The notes under the pieces were generated by a model. It was not told where the DNA came from, ran no database searches, and worked only from the letters and a program-made list of their open reading frames with translations. A stretch of DNA of 64,000 nt from Agrococcus sp. Marseille-Q4369 (GTDB lineage Bacteria > Actinomycetota > Actinomycetes > Actinomycetales > Microbacteriaceae), in contig NZ_CP070501.1 of the NCBI RefSeq assembly GCF_018308945.1, forward strand, positions 806,001 through 870,000. The letters are read 5' to 3'. Each line of letters opens with the position of its first letter. Positions within the stretch are counted from its first letter, which is position 1. Positions 7,158 to 16,167 of the stretch are shown here, piece after piece. A program made the translations under genes and the position numbers.

Positions 7158-8420
7158 ATGCACCCGACTCCCGCGCGACGATCCCTCGCGCTCTTCACCC
7201 TCGCGCTCGGCGGATTCGGGATCGGCACGACCGAGTTCGCGACGATGGGCATCCTCCCCCTCGCCGCGAGCGACCTCGTGCCCGCGTTCGGCGCCGACCC
7301 TGCCGGCGGCATCGCGCACGCCGGCTGGCTCATCACCGCCTACGCGCTCGGCGTCGTGGTCGGCGCGCCGCTCGTGTCGGTGTGGGCCGCGAAGATGTCG
7401 CAGAAGACGCTCGTGCTGCTGCTCGCCGCCGCGTTCGCCGTCGCGAACCTCGCGAGCGGCCTCATGCCGACGTTCGAGCTCACGGTCGCCGCGCGCTTCG
7501 TCGCCGGGCTGCCGCACGGCGCCTACTTCGGGGTCGCGGCGCTGCTCGCCGCACGCATCATGGGGCCTGGGCGGCAAGGCGCGGGCGTCGCGCTCGCGCT
7601 CTCGGGGCTCACGATCGCGAATGTGATCGGCGTGCCGCTCGGCACGTGGCTCGGCCAGGTCGCCGGCTGGCGCTGGACGTATGCGGCCGTCGCCGTCATC
7701 TTCCTCATCACCCTCGTGCTCGCCGCGATCGCGCTGCCGCGACAGCCGGGCGATCCGACGCGCAGCGCGAAGCGCGAGATCTCGGCGTTCCGGAACCCCA
7801 GGCTGTGGCTCATGATCGCCGTCGGCTGCATCGGCTTCGGCGGCTTCTTCGCCGTCTACTCGTACGCGGCCGAGACCGTCACGCGCGTCGCGGGCCTGCC
7901 CGAGCCGGCGATCGCGTGGCTGCTCGCGACGGTCGGCGTCGGCATGACGATCGGCAACGCGATCGGCGGCTGGGCGAGCGACCGCAGCATCCGTCGCACG
8001 ATCCTCATCGGCTTCCCCGTGCTCATCGCATCCCTCGCGCTCTTCGGGCTGCTCGGCTCGCAGCCGGTCGCGCTCTTCGTGCTCGCGTTCATGATCGGCG
8101 GCGCCGGCTCGGTGCTCAACCCCGCCATCCAAGCGCGGATCATGGGCATCGCGGGCGACGCCGAGCTGCTCGGCGCGGCGACGAACCACGCGGCCTTCAA
8201 CGTCGGCAACGCGATCGGCGCGGCCCTCGGCGGCGCCGTCATCGCAGCCGGCCTCGGCTACCTCGCGCCCGCGTGGATCGGCGTCGCGCTCGCCGGCACC
8301 GGCTTTCTCATCGCGATCTGGAGCCTCGCGATCGACCGCCAGCCCGACACCGCGACGCACCACGTCGTCGCGACGGTGCTCGGCCCCACGACGGCGGGCA
8401 TCGAGGTCATCGACCGCTGA
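7158..8420 (+). CDS. MFS transporter, DHA1 drug/sugar efflux type
   Basis: A 420-residue protein with twelve predicted membrane segments. It opens with LALFTLALGGFGIGTTEF and the DHA1 motif GTTEFATMGILP, has WLITAYALGVVVGAP (second helix) and a basic cytoplasmic loop in the middle (RQPGDPTRSAKREI). It resembles AraJ/CmlR-type exporters that use the proton gradient to expel drugs or metabolites. The ATG at 7158 is the first that places the first helix correctly. It is divergent from the ferric-siderophore reductase across an iron-box-like site, so siderophore export is a reasonable but unproven alternative to drug export. It ends 38 bp before pdxY. Confidence 0.88.
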   Translation: MHPTPARRSLALFTLALGGFGIGTTEFATMGILPLAASDLVPAFGADPAGGIAHAGWLITAYALGVVVGAPLVSVWAAKMSQKTLVLLLAAAFAVANLASGLMPTFELTVAARFVAGLPHGAYFGVAALLAARIMGPGRQGAGVALALSGLTIANVIGVPLGTWLGQVAGWRWTYAAVAVIFLITLVLAAIALPRQPGDPTRSAKREISAFRNPRLWLMIAVGCIGFGGFFAVYSYAAETVTRVAGLPEPAIAWLLATVGVGMTIGNAIGGWASDRSIRRTILIGFPVLIASLALFGLLGSQPVALFVLAFMIGGAGSVLNPAIQARIMGIAGDAELLGAATNHAAFNVGNAIGAALGGAVIAAGLGYLAPAWIGVALAGTGFLIAIWSLAIDRQPDTATHHVVATVLGPTTAGIEVIDR

Positions 8421-8458
8421 CGCACGGCTCGCCCGGCGCGCAGTGGGAGAATGGACGG

Positions 8459-9310
8459 ATGAGGTTCCTGTCGATCCAGTCGCACGTCGCCTACGGGCAC
8501 GTCGGCAACTCCGCGGCCGTCTTCCCCCTGCAGCGCGCGGGGCACGAGGTGTGGCCGGTGCTCACCGTCAACTTCTCGAACCACACGGGCTACGGCGCGT
8601 GGGGCGGGCCGCTCATCCCCGCCGACGACGTGCGCGCGGTCGTGACCGGCATCGAGGACCGCGGCGTGCTCGGCTCGGTCGACGGGGTGCTCTCGGGCTA
8701 CCTCGGCGGTGAGGCGATCGTGGAGGTCGTGCTCGACGCCGTCGCCCGCGTGAAGGCCGCGAACCCGCAGGCGACGTACACGTGCGACCCGGTGATGGGC
8801 AACGCGAAGTCGGGCTGCTTCGTCGCCCCGACGATCCCGCCGCTCATCCGCGAGCGCGCGCTGCCGGTCGCCGACATCATCACGCCGAACCAGTTCGAGC
8901 TCGGCTTCATGACCGGCACCGACCCCGACACGGTCGAGTCGACGCTCGAGTCGGTCGACCGCGCGCGCGACCTCGGTCCCGACACGGTGCTCGTCACGAG
9001 CGTGCTGCGGCCCGACCGCGAGCCCGACACGATCGAGATGCTCGCGGTCGACGGCGAGGGTGCGTGGATCCTCCAGACACCGCACCTGCCGTTCAAGGCG
9101 AACGGCTCCGGCGATGTCACGAGCGCGCTCTTCACCGCGCACTACCGCGAGAGCGGCTCGGCGAAGGTCGCGCTCGAGCGCACGGCGTCGAGCGTCTTCG
9201 ACCTGCTGCAGGTGACGCTCGAGTCGGGCGAGCGCGAGCTGCGGATCGTGCAGGCGCAGGATGCGTTCGCCCACCCGCGCATGCAGTTCGAGGCGCGGCA
9301 GGTGCGCTGA
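8459..9310 (+). CDS. pdxY: Pyridoxal kinase
   Basis: The 283-residue ribokinase-fold enzyme phosphorylates pyridoxal (and related vitamers) to pyridoxal 5'-phosphate in the salvage pathway. Visible signatures are SIQSHVAYGHVGNSAA (5-20), NHTGYG, DPVMGN (110-115) and the anion-hole/catalytic NGSGDVTSALF (215-225). Length is as expected for PdxY. The ATG at 8459 is preceded by GGGAGA. It lies downstream of the MFS gene on the same strand, possibly co-transcribed, and converges on der across a repeat-rich 208-bp gap. Confidence 0.93.
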   Translation: MRFLSIQSHVAYGHVGNSAAVFPLQRAGHEVWPVLTVNFSNHTGYGAWGGPLIPADDVRAVVTGIEDRGVLGSVDGVLSGYLGGEAIVEVVLDAVARVKAANPQATYTCDPVMGNAKSGCFVAPTIPPLIRERALPVADIITPNQFELGFMTGTDPDTVESTLESVDRARDLGPDTVLVTSVLRPDREPDTIEMLAVDGEGAWILQTPHLPFKANGSGDVTSALFTAHYRESGSAKVALERTASSVFDLLQVTLESGERELRIVQAQDAFAHPRMQFEARQVR

Positions 9311-9327
9311 CCGCGCTGCCCACCGGC

Positions 9328-9432
9328 GACTCGACCTGATCACGCCGACGCGACCGCTTCCCGCCACGACTCGACCCGTTCCCGGCGACTCGACCCGCTG
9401 CAACGGGTCGACTCAGCGAGAGGGGGTCGAGT
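9328..9432. repeat. GACTCGACC repeat cluster between pdxY and der
   Basis: The gap between the convergent genes carries three forward copies of (C)GACTCGACC and inverted GGGTCGACTC and GGGGTCGAG copies. Two of them form the hairpin CGACCCG-CTGCAA-CGGGTCG (9391-9410). It may serve as a shared terminator or be a degenerate dispersed repeat. Nothing coding is seen here. Confidence 0.5.
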
Positions 9433-9518
9433 GGACCGCCGATCGCTGCGGCCGCGCCCGACATGCGGGTCCGCGACGCCGGAACGGATCCGCGAAGCGC
9501 TCGCCGAACGCTCGTCGC

Positions 9519-11030
9519 CTAGCGGCGCTCTCGCTTCTCCCGCACGCGCATGTTGACCTGGATCGGGGTGCCCTCGAAGCCGTAGTCCTCGCGCAGGCGG
9601 CGCTCGATGAAGCGGCGGTACTGCGGGTCGAGGAAGCCGGTCGTGAACAGCACGAAGGTCGGCGGGCGCGTGCCCGCCTGCGTCGCGAACAGGATGCGCG
9701 GCTGCTTGCCGCCCCGCAGCGGGTGCGGGTGCGCGGCGACGAGGTCGGCGATGAATGCGTTGAGCTTGCCCGTCGGGATGCGCTTGTCCCACGACTCGAG
9801 CGCCGTCTCGAGCGCCGGCACGAGCTTCTCGAGATGGCGGCCCGTGCGGGCGGAGATGTTGACGCGCGGCGCCCACGCGACGTGCGCGAGGTCCTGCTCG
9901 ATCTCGCGCTCGAGGTAGCGGCGGCGCTCGTCGTCGAGCTGGTCCCACTTGTTGAACGCGAGCACGAGCGCGCGCCCCGACTCGAGCACGAGGTCGATGA
10001 TGCGCACGTCCTGCTCCGAGAGCGCCTCGGTGACGTCGAGCAGCACGACCGCGACCTCGGCCTTCTCGAGCGCGGCCTGCGTGCGCAGCGTCGCGTAGAA
10101 GTCGGCACCCTGCTGGAGGTGCACGCGGCGGCGGATGCCGGCCGTGTCGACGAAGCGCCACACGCGCCCGCCGAGCTCGATCTGCTCGTCGACCGGGTCG
10201 CGCGTCGTGCCGGCCATCTCGTTGACGACGACGCGCTCCTCGCCCGCAGCCTTGTTGAGCAGGCTCGACTTGCCGACGTTCGGGCGCCCGAGCAGCGCGA
10301 CGCGGCGCGGTCCGCCGAACTCCTCCTTCGCGACCGCCGAGACCTCGGGCAGCGCCTTGATCGCGAGGTCGAGCAGGTCGGCGACGCCGCGGCCGTGCAG
10401 CGCCGAGACGGGGTGGGGCTCGCCGAGCCCGAGGCTCCACAGCGACGCGGCCTCGAGGTCGCGGCGCGAGTCGTCCGACTTGTTGGCGACGAGCAGCACG
10501 GGCCGCTGCGACTGCCGCAGCATCCGCACGACGTGCTCGTCGGTCGAGGTGGGGCCGACGTTGACGTCGACGACGAAGAGCACGGCGTCGGCGAGCTCGA
10601 CCGCGATCTCGGCCTGCTGCGCGACGGAGCGGTCGATGCCGCGCGCGTCGGGCTCCCAGCCGCCCGTGTCGACGAGCGTGAAGCGGCGGTCGTTCCACTC
10701 CGCCTTGTACGAGACGCGGTCGCGCGTAACGCCCGGGGTGTCCTCGACGACGGCCTCCCGGCGCCCGAGGATGCGGTTCACGAGCGCCGACTTGCCGACG
10801 TTCGGGCGGCCGACGATCGCGAGCACGGGCAGCGCCGGCTCGACCCGGTAGCCGTCCTCGTCCTCGTCGCCGAGGTCGAGGAGCGCGGCGTCCTCCTCGT
10901 CGAGCTCGTATTCGGCGAGGCCCGCGCGCAGCGCAGAGACCCGCGCCTCGTCGGCATCGGCGTCGGTCTGCGCGTCGGTCTCGAAGTCCGGCTCGAGCTC
11001 CCGCTCGTCGCCGTGCAGCTCGTCAGTCAT
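9519..11030 (-). CDS. der: Ribosome biogenesis GTPase Der (EngA)
   Basis: The 503-residue protein has two tandem GTPase domains, the hallmark of Der. The first P-loop is [13 protein letters not shown] (74-86) with DTPGVTRDR and DTGGWE; the second is [15 protein letters not shown] (around 245) with DTAGI and NKWDQ. A C-terminal KH-like domain ends in [15 protein letters not shown] 65-residue acidic extension precedes domain one, as in other actinobacteria. Der is needed for 50S subunit assembly. Its ATG overlaps the end of cmk by 8 bases, so tyrA-cmk-der form one operon. Confidence 0.97.
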   Translation of the reverse strand: MTDELHGDERELEPDFETDAQTDADADEARVSALRAGLAEYELDEEDAALLDLGDEDEDGYRVEPALPVLAIVGRPNVGKSALVNRILGRREAVVEDTPGVTRDRVSYKAEWNDRRFTLVDTGGWEPDARGIDRSVAQQAEIAVELADAVLFVVDVNVGPTSTDEHVVRMLRQSQRPVLLVANKSDDSRRDLEAASLWSLGLGEPHPVSALHGRGVADLLDLAIKALPEVSAVAKEEFGGPRRVALLGRPNVGKSSLLNKAAGEERVVVNEMAGTTRDPVDEQIELGGRVWRFVDTAGIRRRVHLQQGADFYATLRTQAALEKAEVAVVLLDVTEALSEQDVRIIDLVLESGRALVLAFNKWDQLDDERRRYLEREIEQDLAHVAWAPRVNISARTGRHLEKLVPALETALESWDKRIPTGKLNAFIADLVAAHPHPLRGGKQPRILFATQAGTRPPTFVLFTTGFLDPQYRRFIERRLREDYGFEGTPIQVNMRVREKRERR

Positions 11031-11703
11031 GGCTCTCCTCGTTCACGAGGCGCACGATGGCCTCAACGGTCTCGTCGAATGTCAGGTCGGTCGAGTCGAC
11101 GACGGTCACGCCCTCCGCGGCGCTCAGGAAGTCGACGACCTTGGCGTCGGATGCGTCGCGCGCGGCCAGGCGGGCACCCACTTGCCGCTCGTCGCCGCCC
11201 ACGTCGCCGAAGCGGCGGCGGATGCGCACAGCCTCGTCGGCGGTCAGCAGCACGCGCACGTCGGCGTCGGGCGCGACGACCGTCGTGATGTCGCGGCCCT
11301 CGGCGACGATGCCGGGCCGCGCCTCGGCGATGATCGCCCGGAACCGCAGGTTGACGGCCTCGCGCGCCGGCAGCGTGCGGGCGACGCCCGAGACGGCCAC
11401 CGAGATGCGCTCGCTGCGGATCTCGTCGGTCACGTCGTGACCGGCGATCGCGACGCGCTGGCCGGCGGCGTCGACCGTCAGCTCGAGCGAGTCGAGCGCG
11501 TCGAGGGCGCCGATCACGGTCGCGGGGTCGTCGGTGTCGCCGCCGCGCTCGACGATGAGCCACGCGAGCGCGCGGTAGGCGGCCCCCGTGTCGAGGAACT
11601 GGAAGCCGAGCTCGCGAGCGACCGCGCGCGCGACCGACGACTTGCCGCTGCCCGCGGGCCCGTCGATCGCGACGACCGTCGCGGCCCGCGCCCCGGCGCT
11701 CAT
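11023..11703 (-). CDS. cmk: Cytidylate kinase
   Basis: The 226-residue P-loop kinase phosphorylates CMP and dCMP with ATP. It has [14 protein letters not shown] (13-26), [21 protein letters not shown] and the lid region RRRFGD, all typical of Cmk. The ATG at 11703 overlaps the tyrA stop as ATGA, and its end overlaps der. The tyrA-cmk-der order is conserved in actinobacteria. Confidence 0.96.
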   Translation of the reverse strand: MSAGARAATVVAIDGPAGSGKSSVARAVARELGFQFLDTGAAYRALAWLIVERGGDTDDPATVIGALDALDSLELTVDAAGQRVAIAGHDVTDEIRSERISVAVSGVARTLPAREAVNLRFRAIIAEARPGIVAEGRDITTVVAPDADVRVLLTADEAVRIRRRFGDVGGDERQVGARLAARDASDAKVVDFLSAAEGVTVVDSTDLTFDETVEAIVRLVNEESHD

Positions 11704-12779
11704 GCGACCACCTGCCAGCCGAGCTGCTCGAGCGCCTCGTGCAGCGGCTGCAGCGCGTCGGGCAGCACCGTGATCTCGACGACGCCGAACTGCGCGCCCT
11801 CGGCGTGCTCGATGCGCACGTCCTCGAGGTTGACGTCGGCGTCGCCGATGTCGGCGAGCAGCCGCGCGAGCTGGCCGGGGCGATCGTCGATCCGCACCTG
11901 CACGCGCGTGAAGCGCGCGTGCGTGCCGTGCTTGCCCGGCAGGCGCGCGACGCCCTCGTTGCCCGCGCGCAGCGCATCCGCCACCGCCTTCCGGCTCCCG
12001 GTTGCGTCGAGCGCGTCGAGCGCGTCGACGAGGCTTGCGAGGTCGGCCTGCATCGCGCGCAGCTGCTCGACGACGGCGGGGGCGTTCGCGCCCAGGATCT
12101 GGATCCACAGCGCCGGATCGGAGGCTGCCACGCGGGTGACGTCGCGCACGCCGCCGCCCGCGAGCCGCAGCGCCTCGTCGGGCGCGTCGGCGAGCCGCGC
12201 GGCCATGAGCGACGAGACGAGCTGCGGCACGTGGCTCACGATCGCGACGGCGCGGTCGTGCTCCTCGGGCGTCGACTCGATCGGCACGGCGCCGAGGTCG
12301 AGGATGAGGTCGTCGACGAGGCTGCCCCGCTCGTAGGAGATGTCGTCGTGCCCGGCGATGACCCACGGCCGGCCGACGAAGAGGTCGCCCGAGCCGGCGA
12401 GCGCGCCGGAGCGCTCCCGGCCCGCCATGGGGTGCGAGCCGAGGTAGCGGCTGATGTCGGCGCCGAGCTCGCGGAGCTCCACGAGGGGCACGGCCTTGAC
12501 CGACGCGACGTCGGTGACCACCGCATCCGGGAATGCCGCGAGCTCGGCGGCGACGACGCGCGCCGTGACGTCCGGCGGCACCGCGACCACGATGAGCTCG
12601 GGCTGGTCGCCCGGCCGCGCGAGCCGGCCGGCGCCGAAGTCGGCGGCGAGCCGCTCGGCGGTCGGGCTCGCGTCGCTCAGCTGCACCTCGACGCCGCGCG
12701 CCGAGAGGCCGAGGCCGATCGAGGTGCCGAGGAGCCCGGTGCCGACGATGCGCACGGGACCGCGCAGTCGGTGGGTCAC
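11700..12779 (-). CDS. tyrA: Prephenate dehydrogenase
   Basis: The 359-residue enzyme converts prephenate to 4-hydroxyphenylpyruvate in tyrosine synthesis. It has an N-terminal NAD-binding fold (VRIVGTGLLGTSIGLGLSARG, residues 9-29, glycine-rich loop GTGLLG), then SHPMAGRERSGA and the helical dimerisation domain. The C-terminal ~75 residues (VQVRIDDRPGQLARLLADIG) form an ACT domain, suggesting feedback by tyrosine. It is the first gene of the tyrA-cmk-der unit, 46 bp downstream of rluB. Confidence 0.94.
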   Translation of the reverse strand: MTHRLRGPVRIVGTGLLGTSIGLGLSARGVEVQLSDASPTAERLAADFGAGRLARPGDQPELIVVAVPPDVTARVVAAELAAFPDAVVTDVASVKAVPLVELRELGADISRYLGSHPMAGRERSGALAGSGDLFVGRPWVIAGHDDISYERGSLVDDLILDLGAVPIESTPEEHDRAVAIVSHVPQLVSSLMAARLADAPDEALRLAGGGVRDVTRVAASDPALWIQILGANAPAVVEQLRAMQADLASLVDALDALDATGSRKAVADALRAGNEGVARLPGKHGTHARFTRVQVRIDDRPGQLARLLADIGDADVNLEDVRIEHAEGAQFGVVEITVLPDALQPLHEALEQLGWQVVA

Positions 12780-12825
12780 GGACGCTCCTCCAGGGATGGT
12801 GTCGGGGGCCGCGGTCGGCGGCGGT

Positions 12826-13575
12826 TCAGCGCTCGGACCTCGCGAGGGTGAGGATGGCGCCTCGCTCCATGCTAGTGAGTTCGCGCACGCGGCCCGACCG
12901 GAGGGTGCCGAGGTGGAGCGGACCGAATGAGCGCCGCACGAGCTCGACGACCGGATGGCCGACGTGGTCGAGCATGCGCCGCACGATGCGGTTGCGGCCC
13001 GAGTGGAGGGTGAGCTCGATCATCGAGTGGCCCTGCGACGGGCGCCCGACGAGCCGCGCGGCGTCGGCGTGGATCTCGCCGTCGTCGAGCTCGAAGCCGT
13101 CGAGCAGCCGGCGGATCACGCGCTGGTCGGCGACGCCCCGCACCTTCGCCACGTACGTCTTCTCGACCCCGAACGAGGGGTGGGCGAGCACGTGCGCGAC
13201 CTCGCCGTCGTTCGTGAGCAGCAGCAGCCCGGAGGTTTCGGCGTCGAGCCGGCCGACGTTGTAGACGCGCTCCCCCACCTCGTCGGTGAACTCGCGCAGG
13301 TCGCGCCGCCCCTGCTCGTCGCGCATGGTCGAGACGACACCGGTGGGCTTGTTGAGCATGAGGTAGCGCTTCGAGACGTCGAGCTGCACGGCGGTGCCAT
13401 CGACGCTCACTCGGGCGTCGGGGCGGATGCGCGTGCCGAGCTCGGTGACGACCCTCCCGTCGACCTCGATGCGGCCGGCGACGATCATGTCCTCGACGAC
13501 GCGTCGGCTCGCGACGCCCGCGGCTGCGAGCACCTTCTGCAGGCGCTCGCCCTCGGCATTGGTCGGATCGGTCAT
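12826..13575 (-). CDS. rluB: 23S rRNA pseudouridine synthase, RluB/RsuA family
   Basis: The 249-residue protein has an N-terminal S4 RNA-binding domain (ERLQKVLAAAGVASRR, about 10-25) and the RsuA-type catalytic domain, with catalytic Asp in GRLDAETSGLLLLTNDG. In E. coli RluB acts at position 2605 of 23S rRNA; the exact site here is inferred. The ATG overlaps the scpB stop. The order parA-scpA-scpB-rluB-cmk-der matches mycobacteria, where the homologue lies in the same place. Confidence 0.93.
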   Translation of the reverse strand: MTDPTNAEGERLQKVLAAAGVASRRVVEDMIVAGRIEVDGRVVTELGTRIRPDARVSVDGTAVQLDVSKRYLMLNKPTGVVSTMRDEQGRRDLREFTDEVGERVYNVGRLDAETSGLLLLTNDGEVAHVLAHPSFGVEKTYVAKVRGVADQRVIRRLLDGFELDDGEIHADAARLVGRPSQGHSMIELTLHSGRNRIVRRMLDHVGHPVVELVRRSFGPLHLGTLRSGRVRELTSMERGAILTLARSER

Positions 13576-14204
13576 GCGAGCACGTCCTCCTCACCGTCGG
13601 GCAGCAGCGGGCTGATCGGCGGCAGCTCGTCGAGCGAGTTGAGGCCGAGCTGGCTCAGCAGCAGCTCGCTCGTCTCGTAGTGGATCGCGCCGGTCTCGGA
13701 GTCGGCGAACGCCTCGCGGATGAGCCCGCGGCCCAGCAGCGTGCGCACGACCGAGTCGACGTTGACGGCGCGGATCGCCGCGACCGCGCCGCGCGTGATC
13801 GGCTGCTTGTAGGCGATGACCGCGAGCGTCTCGAGCGCGGCTTGCGAGAGGCGCGTGGGCGTCTGCGTGAGCACGAAGTCGGCCGCGTCGGCGTCGTACG
13901 CCTCGCGCACGTAGATGCGCCAGCCGCCGCCGACCTCGCGCAGCTCGAAGCCGCGCTCGGGGCCGGCGGGTCGATCCCCCACCGGCTCGCCGTCGTAGTC
14001 GGCGCGGAGCGCCTCGATCGCTGCCTTGACCGCCTTCACGGGCGCCTGCAGCGCGGTCGCGAGGTGCACGGCGCCCTGCGGCTCGTCGGCGACCATGAGG
14101 ATGGCCTCGATGCGGCGCTCGAGCGGCAGGTGCGCGCGGCCCCGAGCACCCGCGTCGTCCGCGCCCGCGTCGTCGGTCAGCGCATCCGTCTCAGGCATGG
14201 TCAT
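13572..14204 (-). CDS. scpB: Segregation and condensation protein B
   Basis: The 210-residue protein is made of winged-helix domains, with [16 protein letters not shown] near the N-terminus and [30 protein letters not shown]-like helices in the middle, the ScpB signature. With ScpA and SMC it forms the bacterial condensin that organises and segregates the chromosome. The start overlaps the scpA stop by 14 bases; the internal Met at 14198 is an alternative. Its own stop overlaps the rluB start. Confidence 0.94.
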   Translation of the reverse strand: [210 protein letters not shown]

Positions 14205-15039
14205 AGTCTGCCCCCAAGCTCACGAGGTCCTCGTCGCGGAAGTCGTGCCCGGTCCAGCTGATCGAGAGCTCGCCGAGCGGCTCGAGCTGCTCGAACGTGA
14301 TCGCGGCGTGCCGGTAGAGCTCGAGCACGGCGAGGAACCGCGCGACAATGACGCCGCGCGTCGCCTCGCCCGCGATCAGCTCGCGGAAGGTCGTCGTGCC
14401 CGCGGAACGGAGCGTCGCGACGATGTGGGCGGCCTGCTCGCGGATCGACACGAGCGGCGCGTGCAAGTGACCGAGGCCGACGGTCGGGATCTCCTTCGGC
14501 GTGAGCGCGAGCAGCGCGAGCGCGGCGAAGTCGTCGGGCGAGAGCGTCCACTTGAGCTCGGGCACGCGCTGCCGGAAGCGCTCCTCGAGCCGCACCGAGC
14601 GCGCGTGGCGGCCGCTCTCGACGGCGATCCGCTCCTCCATCCACGCTGCTGCCTGCTTGAACGCGCGGTACTGCAGCAGGCGGGCGAAGAGCAGGTCGCG
14701 CGCCTCGAGCAGCGCGACGTCCTCGCTGTCGACGACGTCGCCCGCCGGGAGGAGCGACGCGATCTTGAGGTCGAGCAGCGTCGCCGCGACGACGATGAAC
14801 TCGCTCGCCTGCTCGAGCTCCTCGTGCGTGTCGAGCGTGCGCACGTAGGCGATGAACTCATCCGTCACGCGCGAGAGCGCGATCTCGGTGACGTCCATCG
14901 AGCGGTTGCCGATGAGCGTCAACAGCAGGTCGAAGGGGCCGTCGAAGTTGTCGAGCGCGAGGCGGAAGCCGCGCCGCTCCTCGTCGGCGGCCGACTCCCC
15001 TGCCGCCTCGGGCGCGACCGGTTCAGGCGATGGCGCCAC
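14191..15039 (-). CDS. scpA: Segregation and condensation protein A
   Basis: The 282-residue kleisin subunit bridges the SMC heads. The N-terminal FRLALDNFDGPFDLLLTLI motif (25-43) binds the SMC neck; the acidic helical middle contains FIVVAATLLDLKIASLLP; the C-terminal winged helix ends near FEQLEPLGELSISW. A ~25-residue Ala/Glu-rich leader precedes the conserved start. It overlaps the parA stop by 17 bases, so ParA and condensin are co-expressed. No smc gene is in the window. Confidence 0.95.
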   Translation of the reverse strand: MAPSPEPVAPEAAGESAADEERRGFRLALDNFDGPFDLLLTLIGNRSMDVTEIALSRVTDEFIAYVRTLDTHEELEQASEFIVVAATLLDLKIASLLPAGDVVDSEDVALLEARDLLFARLLQYRAFKQAAAWMEERIAVESGRHARSVRLEERFRQRVPELKWTLSPDDFAALALLALTPKEIPTVGLGHLHAPLVSIREQAAHIVATLRSAGTTTFRELIAGEATRGVIVARFLAVLELYRHAAITFEQLEPLGELSISWTGHDFRDEDLVSLGADYDHA

Positions 15040-15901
15040 GGTGGATCAGCTCGCGGGCGAGCTGGCGGTAGACCTCCGCTGCGCTGTGCTCGGGGGCGAA
15101 CTGCGTCACCGGCACCCCGGCGACGGATGCGTCGGGGAACTTCACCGTGCGGCGCACGACGGTCTCGAGCACGGTCTCGCCGAACGCATCCACGACCCGC
15201 TCCATGACCTCGCGCGCGTGCAGCGTGCGGGCGTCGTACATCGTGACGAGAATGCCGTCGAGCTGCAGGGCGGGGTTCAGGCGGTCCTGCACCTTGTCGA
15301 TCGTCTCCTTGAGGAGCGCGACGCCGCGGAGCGCGAAGAACTCGCTCTCGAGCGGGATGAGCACGCCGTGCGCGGCGGTGAGCGCGTTGACCGTCAGCAG
15401 GCCGAGCGAGGGCTGGCAGTCGACGAGGATGAGGTCGTAGTCGTCGGCGACCTTGCGGAGCACGCGCGCGAGGATCTGCTCGCGGGCGACCTCGTTGACG
15501 AGGTGCACCTCGGCGGCCGAGAGGTCGATGTTCGCCGGGATGACGTCGAGGCCCGGGGTGCTCGTCTGCTGGATCGCCTCGCGCGGGTCGAGGCGCGGGT
15601 TCAGCAGCAGGTCGTAGATCGTCGTCGCGTCGTGGTTGTCGACGCCGAGGCCGGCCGAGAGCGCGCCCTGCGGGTCGAAGTCGACGGCGAGCACCCGGCG
15701 GCCGTACTCGGCGACCGCGGCACCGAGGTTGATCGAGGTCGTCGTCTTGCCGACTCCGCCCTTCTGGTTGCACATCGTGATGATGCGCGCCGGCCCGTGG
15801 CTCGGCAGCGGCGTCGGCACCGGGAAGTCGCGCGCGGGACGCCCGGTCGGCCCGAGCGCGGGCGCCTCCAGGCCGGTCAGGGTCTCGCTGCTCGTGCTCA
15901 T
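15023..15901 (-). CDS. parA: ParA/Soj-family chromosome partition ATPase
   Basis: The 292-residue protein has a deviant Walker A motif CNQKGGVGKTTTSINLG (44-60), Walker A' DFDPQGALS and Walker B ILVDCQPSLGLLT. The first ~38 residues are a low-complexity leader. No parB follows; scpA and scpB do, as in Mycobacterium tuberculosis Rv1708-Rv1710, so it is the orphan ParA-like partner of condensin rather than the oriC ParAB pair. The ATG at 15901 is used because TAGACT, a plausible -10, ends 12 bp upstream; longer frames run into a field of inverted repeats. Confidence 0.9.
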   Translation of the reverse strand: MSTSSETLTGLEAPALGPTGRPARDFPVPTPLPSHGPARIITMCNQKGGVGKTTTSINLGAAVAEYGRRVLAVDFDPQGALSAGLGVDNHDATTIYDLLLNPRLDPREAIQQTSTPGLDVIPANIDLSAAEVHLVNEVAREQILARVLRKVADDYDLILVDCQPSLGLLTVNALTAAHGVLIPLESEFFALRGVALLKETIDKVQDRLNPALQLDGILVTMYDARTLHAREVMERVVDAFGETVLETVVRRTVKFPDASVAGVPVTQFAPEHSAAEVYRQLARELIHRGAIA

Positions 15902-15958
15902 GGCTTCGAGTCTAGGAACGCGGCGCGCCTCCGCCCCGCAGGCGGGGACGGCGTGTAT

Positions 15959-16103
15959 CTCAACCTCTGGTTGAGGCTGAGCGGGCCGCGAGCGCCGCTC
16001 AGCCCGGGCTGGCGTCGCGGTCGACGTATCGGTCAGCGCGCACCGACGCCCCGGCGACAGGGGCGGTTCGGCCGCGCGGGGGCCGGCGTGCCCGCCCCTG
16101 TCG
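15959..16103. repeat. Three inverted repeats between parA and the GNAT gene
   Basis: The 266-bp divergent gap holds CTCAACC-TCT-GGTTGAG (15959-15975), GGCTGAGCGG-N10-CCGCTCAGCC (15975-16004) and CGACAGGGGCGG-N25-CCGCCCCTGTCG (16055-16103). All stems are perfect. The first is operator-like, of MerR-type appearance, and lies 58 bp upstream of the parA start. The third is hairpin-like. No gene is seen in the gap. Confidence 0.6.
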
Positions 16104-16167
16104 GGCGGAAGCGCACCCGGCGGCGGATGCCGAGGACGGCACACGCGGCGGATGCCACGATGGGCGC

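Noticed and set aside
9261-12851. Long plus-strand open frames opposite der, cmk and tyrA
   Set aside because: They are antisense shadows of GC-rich genes, with Arg/Ala/Val-heavy composition and no conserved motifs.
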